Made by a program: the position numbers and the translations under genes
DNA from: Gammaproteobacteria bacterium
GTDB taxonomy: Bacteria; Pseudomonadota; Gammaproteobacteria; Burkholderiales; Nitrosomonadaceae
Direction of reading: 5' to 3'
DNA: 64,000 nt
Assembly: GCA_015709615.1 (NCBI GenBank)
Contig: CP054179.1
Span: forward strand, 2,418,001-2,482,000
In this document: piece by piece, positions 36,754-45,051 of the stretch
Layout of the letters: every line of letters starts with the position of its first letter
Position numbering within the stretch: position 1 is the stretch's first letter
Notes under the pieces: model-generated
Database searches by the model: none
What the model was told of the DNA's origin: nothing
The model's input: the letters and a program-made list of their open reading frames with translations, nothing else

Positions 36754-38211
36754 ATGCACGAGGAGGTTAATGAATGGAGTGGCGATGTATTGCAACGCAA
36801 GAAATATGCGGATTTTCTCACGCAATACCTGATCGCTAAAAAAGGCCCGTTCGTAATCAATATCAATGCACCTTGGGGATCCGGCAAAACCTTTTTCATT
36901 GAACATTGGTGCGAGGATTTAAAGAAGGAGCATCCATGCGTACTGTTTAATGCATGGGAAAATGACTTCTCGAATGATCCTTTATTATCAGTTATTTCTT
37001 GCATTGAAAAAGATTTATCGCCTTTGTTATCTGTTACCGATAAAAATGATAAGAAGATAAATAGTGGGTTATCAAAAGCTGGTAAGTATTTAAAAAGCAT
37101 TGCCCCAATTTTAGCAAGAGCAGCAGTTTCTAAAGCGATTGGTAAAGATGGATTGGAAGAATTGCAGCAGCTCAATGAAAAGGATGAGAAGGCTGCTACT
37201 GAAATTGTAGAAAAAGTCACTGAACAATTGATTCAGAATAATAAAGCTGTTGAGAAAGCCATAGAAAGTTTTGGAAAGTCTTTGGAAGAACTAATAGAAA
37301 AATTGACTCGCAATCAGGAGTACTTGAAAAAGCCATTATTCATTTTTATTGACGAACTTGATCGATGCCGCCCGCTTTATGCAATCGAATTATTAGAAAG
37401 AATAAAACATTTGTTCGGTGTACCAGGGATTGTTTTCGTTATCGCGACGGATACCGAGCAATTAAAGCACTCCATTAATGCAATCTATGGCAGTGGATTT
37501 GATTCAACTACATATTTAAGAAGATTCTTTGACCAAAGCTATGCCCTTTCTTTACCTGATTATGTTGAATACGCTAAGTTATTATTTCAAGGATTTGATC
37601 CTGATTTAGTTAATAAATTTGTTCAAATTGGTATCTCTTTATCGGGAGATGAAAAACGCAATTGGGTTAATATTGGCGGTGACCTAAATGAATATCGCGG
37701 AAGTGATGAGTACACACTTACGATCGAGAAAAATGAGTTGGCTGAAATGGTATTGCTATTTTCCCTTTTTTCAGCATTCTTCAGGCTTGATTTGCGAACG
37801 CAAAAACAGTGTTACGAAAAAATCTTGGCAATTATTTCCTCTGTTCCATTCGGAGAAAAATTGCATTTTGCTTACCTGATTTTCTTGATCATGCTTGAGG
37901 CTAAAGTTCCGGTGTTATTTAAAGAGTACTTCTCATTTGGCAAAGATCAGGATCGTGAAAAAAAGGAATTGATTAAAAATAAATTCAGCTCTTTTTATAA
38001 TATTAGGATAAGTGAGCGCTTATATTACGCGCTTGATTTTGTAGATTTTTATTCCATGTATGCTTATGCAGACCATGATGGAATATCAAATGCTATAAAA
38101 AGAAGAAGGCATCCAAGTGCCGAAGTAAGGCTGTTAGAAAGTATTATAAATAATCAAGGCAATATGAAACTGTATGAGAAATGGGTTTTACTTGCATGCA
38201 ATTTAGATTAA
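36754..38211 (+). CDS. KAP-family P-loop NTPase
   Basis: A 485-residue NTPase with Walker A APWGSGKTFFIEHW (Lys45), Walker B FIFIDELDRCRP (Asp200), and the KAP hallmark DRC.P..A.ELLERIKHLF followed by GIVFVIATD. A coiled helical insertion lies between A and B (about 110-185). There is no transmembrane pair in the usual KAP insertion position that I can see. The gene is far more AT-rich than its neighbours, a sign of transfer. KAP NTPases include phage-exclusion proteins such as PifA, so a defence role is a reasonable guess; none is shown. It starts 29 bp after the zeta gene. Confidence 0.85.
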   Translation: MHEEVNEWSGDVLQRKKYADFLTQYLIAKKGPFVININAPWGSGKTFFIEHWCEDLKKEHPCVLFNAWENDFSNDPLLSVISCIEKDLSPLLSVTDKNDKKINSGLSKAGKYLKSIAPILARAAVSKAIGKDGLEELQQLNEKDEKAATEIVEKVTEQLIQNNKAVEKAIESFGKSLEELIEKLTRNQEYLKKPLFIFIDELDRCRPLYAIELLERIKHLFGVPGIVFVIATDTEQLKHSINAIYGSGFDSTTYLRRFFDQSYALSLPDYVEYAKLLFQGFDPDLVNKFVQIGISLSGDEKRNWVNIGGDLNEYRGSDEYTLTIEKNELAEMVLLFSLFSAFFRLDLRTQKQCYEKILAIISSVPFGEKLHFAYLIFLIMLEAKVPVLFKEYFSFGKDQDREKKELIKNKFSSFYNIRISERLYYALDFVDFYSMYAYADHDGISNAIKRRRHPSAEVRLLESIINNQGNMKLYEKWVLLACNLD

Positions 38212-38282
38212 CAGGTCGTTGAATAATCATGGCTAGGTCATTTCTCTTTACAAGAAAGTAATGAATTATTCTGTGCATCATC

Positions 38283-39071
38283 GTGGTTGATAACTGCCCA
38301 CTCCAAAGCCGCCTCATCCTGCTCGGCGCCAGCAACCTGACGTTATCGCTGCGACTGGTCATTCACCTGATGCAGCAGCGCTTCGGCGGACCCAGCGAAA
38401 TTCTGGCAGCCATCGGGCACGGGCGGGCGTACGGTATTTTCAGTGAAGCGGTGTGGCGCGGGTTGCCGGGAGTTGCGGATTGCGGGTTGTGGCGGCAGTT
38501 GCGTGAGACGGAATCGCGACAGGCTTATGCATTGCTGACTGACATCGGCAACGATATTGTGTATGGCTTGCTGCCTGAGCAGGTGTTGCAATCGGTGGAG
38601 CGATGTGTGGAGCGGTTGCAGCAGCAATCCGCGCAGATCGTTGTGACCGGTTTGCCGATGACTTCAATCGAACGTTTGTCCGAGCGGCGTTTTCTGTTGT
38701 TCCGCAATCTTTTTTATCCTTCCTGCCGGTTGCCGCGGAATGAAACGGTCAGTCGCGCCTGGGCGGTGCATGACGGCTTGGTGGCTATGGCGGCGCGCCG
38801 CAAGTTCGTATTGCACGAGCAGAAGCCGGAGTGGTTCGGTTTAGACGGCATTCATGTCGATTACTGGCAGCGCGAGGCGTATTACCGGGATATCGTGCAG
38901 CAGTTTGCGGATTCCGGCAAGAAGCCGGAGCCGCTGGAGAGCGGGCGGGGACTCTTTTTGACGTGGCAGCGGCGGCCGGAATTCGCGTTTAAAACGCTAT
39001 TCGGCCGTGCCATATACCGTCCGCAGCCGAGCGGTTTGTTGGCGGACGGTTCGCGTGTTTGCAAGTATTGA
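38283..39071 (+). CDS. SGNH-hydrolase-like protein
   Basis: About 262 residues starting from GTG at 38283 (no clear ribosome site). An SGNH/GDSL pattern is visible: LILLGASNLTLSL near the N-terminus (block I with Ser17), TDIGNDIVYG (block III-like Asn), and LDGIHVDYW (block V, Asp188 and His191). Such enzymes are serine esterases, lipases or deacetylases. No signal peptide is present, so it is probably cytoplasmic. Substrate unknown. It begins about 70 bp after the KAP gene and has the GC content of the host genome again. Confidence 0.6.
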   Translation: MVDNCPLQSRLILLGASNLTLSLRLVIHLMQQRFGGPSEILAAIGHGRAYGIFSEAVWRGLPGVADCGLWRQLRETESRQAYALLTDIGNDIVYGLLPEQVLQSVERCVERLQQQSAQIVVTGLPMTSIERLSERRFLLFRNLFYPSCRLPRNETVSRAWAVHDGLVAMAARRKFVLHEQKPEWFGLDGIHVDYWQREAYYRDIVQQFADSGKKPEPLESGRGLFLTWQRRPEFAFKTLFGRAIYRPQPSGLLADGSRVCKY

Positions 39072-39113
39072 TTCGTGTGAGCATGACCGGGCGCAGTAGT
39101 TTTTAGAACTTCC

Positions 39114-40016
39114 CTAGTTTCGGTCGCGATACATGACTACCGTATAGCGCACGCCTTGTGCAGTGCGATACGCTTCCAGATCGAAAGGATATGCCTTGTT
39201 CGACTCGAGCTTGCCGGCTACGGCATCGCCATCGATATCGTCGTACCAAGCCCATTTTCCGCCATCGAGGTGCTCCGCGACCGCGGTGAAATAGCGCACG
39301 CCGCCTTCGGAAAAACCGCGGATGCGCACCGGTGTGACATTGTGTTTGCGCAATTGCGCATCCAGTTCTTTTGCCGTGACACGGCTGAAGATCAACGAGG
39401 GTCCCGGGCGTTCTTCGACGATTACTGCGTACCGACGCACACCGGCGGAGACGTAGGAGGTCAAATCGGCGATGTGCTGCCGGCCGTTGATTAACTGATT
39501 GAGTCCGGCTTCATCCAAGCCGGTCAGTACCTTGGTTTCCGGTTCCGATCCTTGTTGCAACGCCAATGTGAAGTGCGCTTGATTATCCGTTTCGTCGGCA
39601 GTTATCGATACCGGGCGGGCGTTCATGGCGGCAATTTTATCGTCCAGCTCTGCTGCCGTGACGTCGCGCAGATAATGCCCTTCGATCCCGGGTTGGCGGT
39701 ACACGATGGCGGCAAAACGCCGATTTGTGCCGGTTCCGTAACTGGAAAGTCGCGTCAGATGCCAGCCCGGCATCAGCACGTCGTCGATATAATCCGGTGC
39801 GATGTCGTGCGACCAGAGCCAGCTTTCCGGCGGGTTGATAGAAAATTTCATCGCTTCCTCCTGCTTTGCGGATTCAGTTCCGTTTGTCCGGCTATTTTCC
39901 TGCTTACCGGGCGGATTGGTTTTTGGGTTACTGTCTGTCGTGCATGCCGTGATGAGAACGGCCATTAACACAGAAACTACCTGTTTCAAGAAAATCAAGT
40001 GCGGTGTGCTATTCAT
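39114..40016 (-). CDS. Tandem-repeat lipoprotein
   Basis: A 300-residue lipoprotein with lipobox ITAC after a hydrophobic N-terminus, then a Ser/Asn/Lys-rich linker. The body is built from four copies of a ~55-60-residue unit with a strand pair ending ...RRFAAIVYR, HFTLALQ, RRYAVIVEE, RYFTAVAEH and RYTVVMYRDR. This matches the bacterial tandem repeat domain 1 type, likely a beta-propeller-like or solenoid fold. The ATG at 40016 has GGAGAC upstream. Function unknown; surface or periplasmic binding is plausible. Confidence 0.7.
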   Translation of the reverse strand: MNSTPHLIFLKQVVSVLMAVLITACTTDSNPKTNPPGKQENSRTNGTESAKQEEAMKFSINPPESWLWSHDIAPDYIDDVLMPGWHLTRLSSYGTGTNRRFAAIVYRQPGIEGHYLRDVTAAELDDKIAAMNARPVSITADETDNQAHFTLALQQGSEPETKVLTGLDEAGLNQLINGRQHIADLTSYVSAGVRRYAVIVEERPGPSLIFSRVTAKELDAQLRKHNVTPVRIRGFSEGGVRYFTAVAEHLDGGKWAWYDDIDGDAVAGKLESNKAYPFDLEAYRTAQGVRYTVVMYRDRN

Positions 40017-40218
40017 AGTGATTGTCTCCATCGAACCAGCGGGTTAAACACAATGTGCGCGCCCGGTTTTGGATGATACCGCAGGAATGCGGATTGCGAT
40101 GTTTTTCCATGAACGGCGCGTTTGACAGCCCATCCGGCATTCAGTATATTCAGCGCAGAAAATATGCGTTGATTTTTATCGTATCCTGCCTTAATTCTCT
40201 CTATTCGAGCTTTCTTAT

Positions 40219-41436
40219 ATGCGTATCGTTGTCACCGGAATGGGGATTGTGTCACCGATCGGCACGGGCATTGATCCATTCTGGAAAAATGCGGTTGCCG
40301 GTACCAGTGGAATTATCAGTATTCAGAGCTTTGACGCTTCCAAACAGCGTTCGCGGATCGCCGGGGAAGTGCAGGGTTTTGACCCCGCCACTTTTTTAAC
40401 CGCCAAGCAAATCGAACAAACCGACCGCTTTACGCAACTGGCGCTGCACGCGGCGGGTCAGGCGATGGCGGATGCCGGCAGTCTGGAAAGTTATGAGCCG
40501 CGGCGGTTGGCGGTCAGTTTGGGGTCGGGCATGGGCGGATTTTCGACGTTCGAATCTTCTGCGGCGCGCAGATTCCAAAATAAGTCCGTGCCGCCGTTTA
40601 CCGTTCCGCGCATCATGGCCAATTCCGCCGCTGCCTGGATCGCAACCAAATACGGGCTGAAGGGTACCAACCTGACGACCAGTACGGCCTGCTCGTCCGG
40701 CGCCAATGCCATCGGCATAGCGCTCGATCTGCTGCGCAGCGGCAAAGCCGATGCAGTGGTGACCGGCGGCGCGGAAGCTTGCGTGCTGCCGCTGACGATG
40801 GTGGGTTTTGAAGCCTTGTTTGCGTTGTCCACCGGATTCAACAACGACCCGGCGCAAGCCTCGCGCCCCTTCGCCAAAGGCCGCGACGGCTTCGTCATGG
40901 GTGAAGGCGCGGGCATCCTGGTGCTGGAACGGGAAGACGCGGCACTCAAACGCGGCGCAAAAATTTACGCCCGGCTGGCCGGATACGGTTGCGCCTGCGA
41001 TGCGACGCACATCGTCGCACCAGATATCGACGGTCAAGCGGCGGCGATGCAAACCGCGCTTGACGACGCCGGCATGACCCCCGCGCAGGTGGATTACATC
41101 AACGCGCATGCCACCTCGACGCCCATCGGCGACGTTATCGAGACCAAAGCGATCAAGCAACTGTTCGGCGAGCGCGCGCCGGAAATTCCGGTCAGCGCCA
41201 CCAAATCGATGATCGGCCACAGCATCGGCGCTTCCGCCGCGATCGGCAGCATCGCCGCGATCATGACGCTGCAAACCGGCACCATCCACCCCACAATCAA
41301 CCTCATCGAAGCCGATCCGGAATGCGATCTGAATTACACGCCCAACACGGCGGCGCAGAAAAAAGTGCAGACCGCGCTGTGCAACGCCTTCGGCTTCGGC
41401 GGCAACAACGCCAGCATCGTTTTTACAACTCTATAA
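40219..41436 (+). CDS. FabF-type beta-ketoacyl-ACP synthase
   Basis: A 405-residue condensing enzyme that extends acyl-ACP with malonyl-ACP. The catalytic triad is visible: Cys158 in TSTACSSGANA, His in NAHATSTPIGD, and His in KSMIGHSIGASA. The length matches FabF. The acyl carrier protein gene follows by 18 bp, but no fabD, fabG or fabZ is here. So it may be a second, specialised synthase for a lipid or secondary product, rather than the main fatty-acid gene; the window alone cannot decide. Confidence 0.88.
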   Translation: MRIVVTGMGIVSPIGTGIDPFWKNAVAGTSGIISIQSFDASKQRSRIAGEVQGFDPATFLTAKQIEQTDRFTQLALHAAGQAMADAGSLESYEPRRLAVSLGSGMGGFSTFESSAARRFQNKSVPPFTVPRIMANSAAAWIATKYGLKGTNLTTSTACSSGANAIGIALDLLRSGKADAVVTGGAEACVLPLTMVGFEALFALSTGFNNDPAQASRPFAKGRDGFVMGEGAGILVLEREDAALKRGAKIYARLAGYGCACDATHIVAPDIDGQAAAMQTALDDAGMTPAQVDYINAHATSTPIGDVIETKAIKQLFGERAPEIPVSATKSMIGHSIGASAAIGSIAAIMTLQTGTIHPTINLIEADPECDLNYTPNTAAQKKVQTALCNAFGFGGNNASIVFTTL

Positions 41437-41454
41437 CACAAGGTGCCCACAGAC

Positions 41455-41709
41455 ATGGATACAGCAGACCTCGAAGCGAAAGTCATCGAATTTATCGCAT
41501 CAAAAGTTGAAAACGCCGACGCCTCCACCATCACCGCCGCCTCCAAATTTGACGAACTCGGCCTCGACTCGATGGACACCGTCCAACTGCTGTTCGACGC
41601 GGAAGACGCTTTCGGCGTCACGTTCGACGGCGAGGAAGTCAAGAATCTCCGCACGGTGGGGGATATTATTACTTATATTAGTGAGCATCCGCCGGAGGAG
41701 AAGGGGTAG
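41455..41709 (+). CDS. Acyl carrier protein
   Basis: An 84-residue acidic carrier protein. The phosphopantetheine attachment site is LGLDSMDTVQL (Ser of DSMD). Helices I-IV of the carrier fold can be traced. Its sequence around the attachment site and the C-terminal ISEHPPEEKG are unlike the usual AcpP, which fits a specialised role with the adjacent FabF-type enzyme. AAGGTG at 41441-41446 is the ribosome site for the ATG at 41455; a GTG at 41443 is in frame. Confidence 0.9.
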   Translation: MDTADLEAKVIEFIASKVENADASTITAASKFDELGLDSMDTVQLLFDAEDAFGVTFDGEEVKNLRTVGDIITYISEHPPEEKG

Positions 41710-41757
41710 TGGGGGGCGCGGGTGATTTTTGGCAATTACAATTGACTGTTAGATCAT

Positions 41758-41837
41758 ATTTAATTCAAGTTGGTTGAAAACCAGCAGATTGAAGAGCGCA
41801 GTTAATACCCCGCTGCTTGCGGCGGGGTGCTTTATTT
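41758..41837 (+). repeat. Dispersed repeat with terminator-like hairpin, copy 1
   Basis: It runs from ATTTAATTC to CTTTATTT. It includes the hairpin ACCCCGC...GCGGGGT at 41807-41828 with TGCTTTATTT after it, a good rho-independent terminator for the FabF-ACP pair. A related, decayed copy lies at 46585-46658, sharing CGCAGTTAAT, CGCTGCTTGCGG and the T-rich end. It is therefore probably both a repetitive element and a working terminator. Confidence 0.65.
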
Positions 41838-42215
41838 AACCGACTCAATATATTTTTTTACGATTTTTTTTAAATCAGATCTGTCTTCCTTTTTTACACT
41901 CATTACAGCTCTGATTATTTCTATCTGATCCAAATCGAGACTATCTCGATGGATTCCTAGAATTTGCAGCAGATCATCATCCGCTTCCTTATTTTCGTTA
42001 GCAAACCTGTCACCTTTGCCGGTTTCCAGCCAATACGCATTGATTTTTAATATTTCCGAGAATTTTGAATTGTGCCGACTTCCCTGAGCAGCATTTTTTT
42101 TGTCACACAAGTATTGCACTGTTTGCGGCTGAATGCCTGCCATCCGAGCCAGTTTGGTCTGTGTTATTTCGGCGTTTTTTATCGCCCATTTTAGGCGTTC
42201 CCCATAGGTATCCAT
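41832..42215 (-). CDS. XRE-family (CI/Cro-type) regulator
   Basis: A 127-residue DNA-binding protein. The helix-turn-helix lies at about residues 10-45 (ITQTKLARMAGIQPQTVQYL), of the 434/P22 repressor type. The rest is charged and helical (DLDQIEIIRAVMSVKKEDR) and likely for dimerisation; no LexA-like cleavage domain is present. I chose the ATG at 42215, giving MDTYGERLKWA, a typical start for this group; an ATG at 42281 is in frame. A palindrome TGTCAA/TTGACA lies 24 bp upstream. It is divergent from mazEF. Confidence 0.85.
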   Translation of the reverse strand: MDTYGERLKWAIKNAEITQTKLARMAGIQPQTVQYLCDKKNAAQGSRHNSKFSEILKINAYWLETGKGDRFANENKEADDDLLQILGIHRDSLDLDQIEIIRAVMSVKKEDRSDLKKIVKKYIESVK

Positions 42216-42238
42216 ATCGGGAATGATACAAGCAATTT

Positions 42239-42254
42239 TGTCAAAATGTTGACA
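42239..42254. promoter_or_regulatory. Operator-like inverted repeat upstream of the XRE gene
   Basis: TGTCAA-AATG-TTGACA is a perfect 6-bp inverted repeat with a 4-bp spacer. On the minus strand it includes a -35-like TTGACA upstream of the XRE gene. Repressors of this type often bind such repeats to control their own gene; binding is inferred. Confidence 0.5.
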
Positions 42255-42352
42255 GGTGTATTTTTTGTTGAGAACCCGCATAAGGCGGAAGCTGAAAGCA
42301 TTCCGCCCGAATGGCTTATCAATTTATTCTACTGCACGAAAGCGATGATCGC

Positions 42353-42381
42353 TTGTGCTCTCAATGTAATTACACTATAGT
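42353..42381 (+). promoter_or_regulatory. Promoter of the mazEF-like pair
   Basis: TTGTGC (42353-42358), a 17-bp spacer, and TATAGT (42376-42381) match a sigma70 promoter. The palindrome GTAATTAC (42366-42373) lies in the spacer and could be an antitoxin-binding site. The start codon of mazE follows 32 bp later. Confidence 0.55.
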
Positions 42382-42413
42382 CATGCGAGTATCGTAACTC
42401 ATTAACACTTCTC

Positions 42414-42668
42414 ATGACCCATCTCATCAAAATCGGCAATTCCCAAGGCATACGTATTCCCAAACCGCTCATCGAACAGGCTGACTTAGAGGGTAAGGAT
42501 TTGCAATTGCAAGTCGTGGAGGGTGGTTTGTTGATTACGCCCAAGAAGGCGGCGCGGGAAGGTTGGCGTGAATCCATTGAAGGCACATTGAAGATGCGTG
42601 GCGCGGAGCCGCTGGATCAGGAATGGTTGAATGCACCGTTGTCTACCGCTGACGATTGGGACTGGTAG
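42414..42668 (+). CDS. MazE/AbrB-type antitoxin
   Basis: An 84-residue protein with a swapped-hairpin AbrB DNA-binding domain: IKIGNSQGIRIPKPLIEQA at the N-terminus. The C-terminal tail (GAEPLDQEWLNAPLSTADDWDW) is acidic and aromatic, as usual for the part that wraps the MazF toxin. Its last base is the first base of the MazF GTG start, so the two are translationally coupled. Confidence 0.88.
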   Translation: MTHLIKIGNSQGIRIPKPLIEQADLEGKDLQLQVVEGGLLITPKKAAREGWRESIEGTLKMRGAEPLDQEWLNAPLSTADDWDW

Positions 42669-42991
42669 TGCCGAAAGTTTCTCGATTCCAGGTTTGGCTG
42701 GTGCAGCTCGACCCGACGCAAGGCTCGGAAATCAACAAAACAAGACCTTGCGTTGTAATTTCTCCGGACGAGCTTTCCGCTTTATCCACCGTGCTGATGG
42801 CACCGATGACAACCCAAGGTTTTGAATTCCCATGCCGGGTTGCTTGCAGTTTCAAAGGAAAACAGGGTTTGATTTTGCTCGATCAAATCAGGGCGGTCGA
42901 TAAAACGCGCTTGGTCAAAAAACTTGGCGTCATTGACGAAGCGACGCAAATGGATTTGTGCCAGCGATTGCATGAATTGTTTGCCTATTAA
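42668..42991 (+). CDS. MazF/PemK-type endoribonuclease toxin
   Basis: A 107-residue toxin of the MazF/PemK family, which cuts mRNA at short motifs. Conserved features are FQVWLVQLDPTQGSEINKTRPCVVIS (nucleotide-binding loop with the Gly-Ser-Glu and Lys-x-Arg-Pro) and LILLDQIRAVDKTRL (catalytic-side Arg and Thr/Asp). It starts at a GTG at 42668 overlapping the mazE stop. The sequence appears intact. Confidence 0.9.
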   Translation: MPKVSRFQVWLVQLDPTQGSEINKTRPCVVISPDELSALSTVLMAPMTTQGFEFPCRVACSFKGKQGLILLDQIRAVDKTRLVKKLGVIDEATQMDLCQRLHELFAY

Positions 42992-43021
42992 CAGGAGCCT
43001 GCTTTCAAAAGGAAAATAACC

Positions 43022-43468
43022 ATGTCCACAAACACTATCCGCCTTCATCGCGTGCTGCGCGCGCCGCCCGAGAGAATTTACCGCGCTTTCCTGGATGCCG
43101 ATGCGATGGCTAAATGGCTGCCGCCGCATGGTTTTACCGGTAAGGTGCATCATATCGATGCGAAAACCGGTGGCAGTTATAGGATGTCCTTTACCAACCT
43201 CAGCACCGGGCACAGTCATTCATTCGGCGGTGAATATCTGGAATTAGTGCCGTTTGAGCGTATCCGCCATACCGACCGGTTCGATGATCCGAATTTGCCC
43301 GGAGAAATGCAGGTCACGGTATCTTTAAAACCGGTTTCCTGCGGCACCGAGTTGAACATCGTGCAAGAGGGCGTACCGGAGGTGATTCCGGCCGAAGCTT
43401 GCTACCTCGGCTGGCAGGAATCGCTGACGTTGCTCGCGCAGCTTGTCGAAGCCGAGATTCCCGGCTAA
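43022..43468 (+). CDS. SRPBCC (AHSA1-like) domain protein
   Basis: A 148-residue START-like protein. The pattern RVLRAPPERIYRAFLDADAMAKWL near the start, GGSYRM in the middle and GWQESLTLLAQLVE at the end is the AHSA1-type SRPBCC fold, a helix-grip barrel that binds small hydrophobic ligands. Members have varied roles (stress, lipid or polyketide ligands), so no specific one is assigned. AAGGAAAAT precedes the ATG. It is 30 bp after mazF but is probably an independent gene. Confidence 0.82.
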   Translation: MSTNTIRLHRVLRAPPERIYRAFLDADAMAKWLPPHGFTGKVHHIDAKTGGSYRMSFTNLSTGHSHSFGGEYLELVPFERIRHTDRFDDPNLPGEMQVTVSLKPVSCGTELNIVQEGVPEVIPAEACYLGWQESLTLLAQLVEAEIPG

Positions 43469-43512
43469 CTCTGCCACTGCTGATTTTTTGTGGAGACACT
43501 GAAGGAGTGGTA

Positions 43513-44715
43513 ATGCCGCGCCAGCATCGGCTAACCGTTTTTCCGTTTCTGATTCTGCTGCTGATATTGCTGGCCGGTTGCGTCCATCGGCCGTTTGTTA
43601 CGGTGCCTTACCCGCGCTGGGGCGAAGAAATTGTGATCGGTTCGAGCGGTGAGGAGCCGCTGATTCTGCGCTCGTTATCGCCGCCGGAACCCAGTCAGGC
43701 ATCCGCTTGTGTGTTGCTGGTGCATGGCATGAACGAGCATATCGGACGCTACGGTGAGGTGGCGCGTTATTTCTCGCGGCGGTTTTTTGTGGCCGGGTTC
43801 GATCATTATGCGCACGGGCTATCGAATCCAGCGCTGCGCCGTGCCGATCAGGCGCTGGCGGAAGGAGCCGGCCGAGCCGATGTCGGTGACGCTTATTTGG
43901 CGCAAGCGGCTTTGTACGATCTGGAGCCATTGCGGCGGATGTTGGGCCGGGCGTTGCAAGCCTTCATGGCGCAGTGCGACGCGCAAGGTCATCCGCAGCG
44001 GCCGGTGTTCATCGTGGCGCATAGTCTAGGCGGACTGGTGACCGCATCTTATCTGCTCAAGCATCAAGACGAATCCGATTTGCGCAAGCGGCTAAAGGGT
44101 GTGGTTTTGCTAGCCCCGGCTTTTGCCGTGAGCGAACCGCCGGGCTGGCGCGGCTGGCTGGCGAATCCGCTGATCAAACTGTCTTTTCATGCGGAAACGC
44201 ATTTTTTGCATCCGCAGGATGAGCCGCTGCCTTTGCTGGTGTTCAATCAATTGTTTTCGCTCGTGACCGTGCCGGTGTTGGATGGTTTGTTTGAAGTACT
44301 GTCCTGGCCGGGGTTGCGCGGTATTTTCACGCCGGTTTCACCCGCTTGGGTCACCGATTATCTGACCGATAGCGAAGAAGAAAAAACCCGCCTGCGCGCC
44401 GACGGCTGGATCATTCGCCGGAGTCTGCTGCGCTACGTGAAAGGCATTGAAGCCGAGGTCGTGCGCTTCCGTAGGGAAATGGCGGATTTCTCAATACCGT
44501 ATTACCTGGTTTATTCGGAGCGGGATCCGGTTACGCCCGCCTGGGGCGATGAAGATTTTGCCCGTGTGACACTGAAGCTTAATTCCGCTAGTGAAGTTCT
44601 GAAGCTTTCCGGTTTGCCGTATCACCAGCATGTGTTTTTGCAAGAACCCGCGCGCACCGGACTGCTGCAGAAAATTGAGCAATGGCTGGATCGCCGGCTA
44701 CGTGTACTGCACTGA
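43513..44715 (+). CDS. Alpha/beta-hydrolase lipoprotein (lysophospholipase-like)
   Basis: About 400 residues. A lipobox LAGC follows a Leu-rich hydrophobic stretch. The hydrolase domain resembles monoacylglycerol lipase / lysophospholipase: LVHGMNEHIGRYGEVA, FDHYAHG, and the nucleophile elbow VAHSLGG (Ser171). The acid appears in YLVYSERDPVTP and the catalytic His in PYHQHVFL. The ATG at 43513 has an ideal GAAGGAG six bases upstream, so the longer reading from 43399 is not used. It probably acts on lipids in the periplasm or outer membrane. Confidence 0.85.
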   Translation: MPRQHRLTVFPFLILLLILLAGCVHRPFVTVPYPRWGEEIVIGSSGEEPLILRSLSPPEPSQASACVLLVHGMNEHIGRYGEVARYFSRRFFVAGFDHYAHGLSNPALRRADQALAEGAGRADVGDAYLAQAALYDLEPLRRMLGRALQAFMAQCDAQGHPQRPVFIVAHSLGGLVTASYLLKHQDESDLRKRLKGVVLLAPAFAVSEPPGWRGWLANPLIKLSFHAETHFLHPQDEPLPLLVFNQLFSLVTVPVLDGLFEVLSWPGLRGIFTPVSPAWVTDYLTDSEEEKTRLRADGWIIRRSLLRYVKGIEAEVVRFRREMADFSIPYYLVYSERDPVTPAWGDEDFARVTLKLNSASEVLKLSGLPYHQHVFLQEPARTGLLQKIEQWLDRRLRVLH

Positions 44716-44781
44716 ATCGCCATACCTGTTTTGCCTGGTAATGCTCTCATTGTCATGTAATCTTATTGATTCGATTGATGC

Positions 44782-44934
44782 TTATGCATTGAGGGTTGAA
44801 TGAAGATTCTTTTCGATTGCCGCCACTGCTTGCAGCACTTCGAATGCATATTCAGCGCTGCGTAATGTACACAAAGCCCGTTCAATATCTCTGAGCCTAT
44901 TATTTCTGCTGTTTAGTATTAGTTGTGATTTTCT
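44782..44934 (-). pseudogene. Possible short gene remnant in the 44716-45051 gap
   Basis: On the minus strand one frame is open for about 50 codons to a TAA at 44782-44784 and reads like protein (RLRDIERALCTLRSAEYAFE then VLQAVAAIEKNLHSTLNA). No start codon fits. It may be the end of a lost gene. The rest of this 336-bp gap shows nothing. Confidence 0.3.
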
Positions 44935-45051
44935 TCACAGCGTAAATCTTCTGGATTTTGTAGTCTTGTTTCATGCTTTTGGCTTTGATGCGATTTGCCG
45001 CAGCATCAAAATCCGGATGAAACAAGCGGCTAATTAAGATAGGAGGTTGTC

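Noticed and set aside
39090..39120. Short TTAGAACTTCCCTAG piece resembling a repeat end
   Set aside because: Only one end is visible, so an element cannot be claimed.
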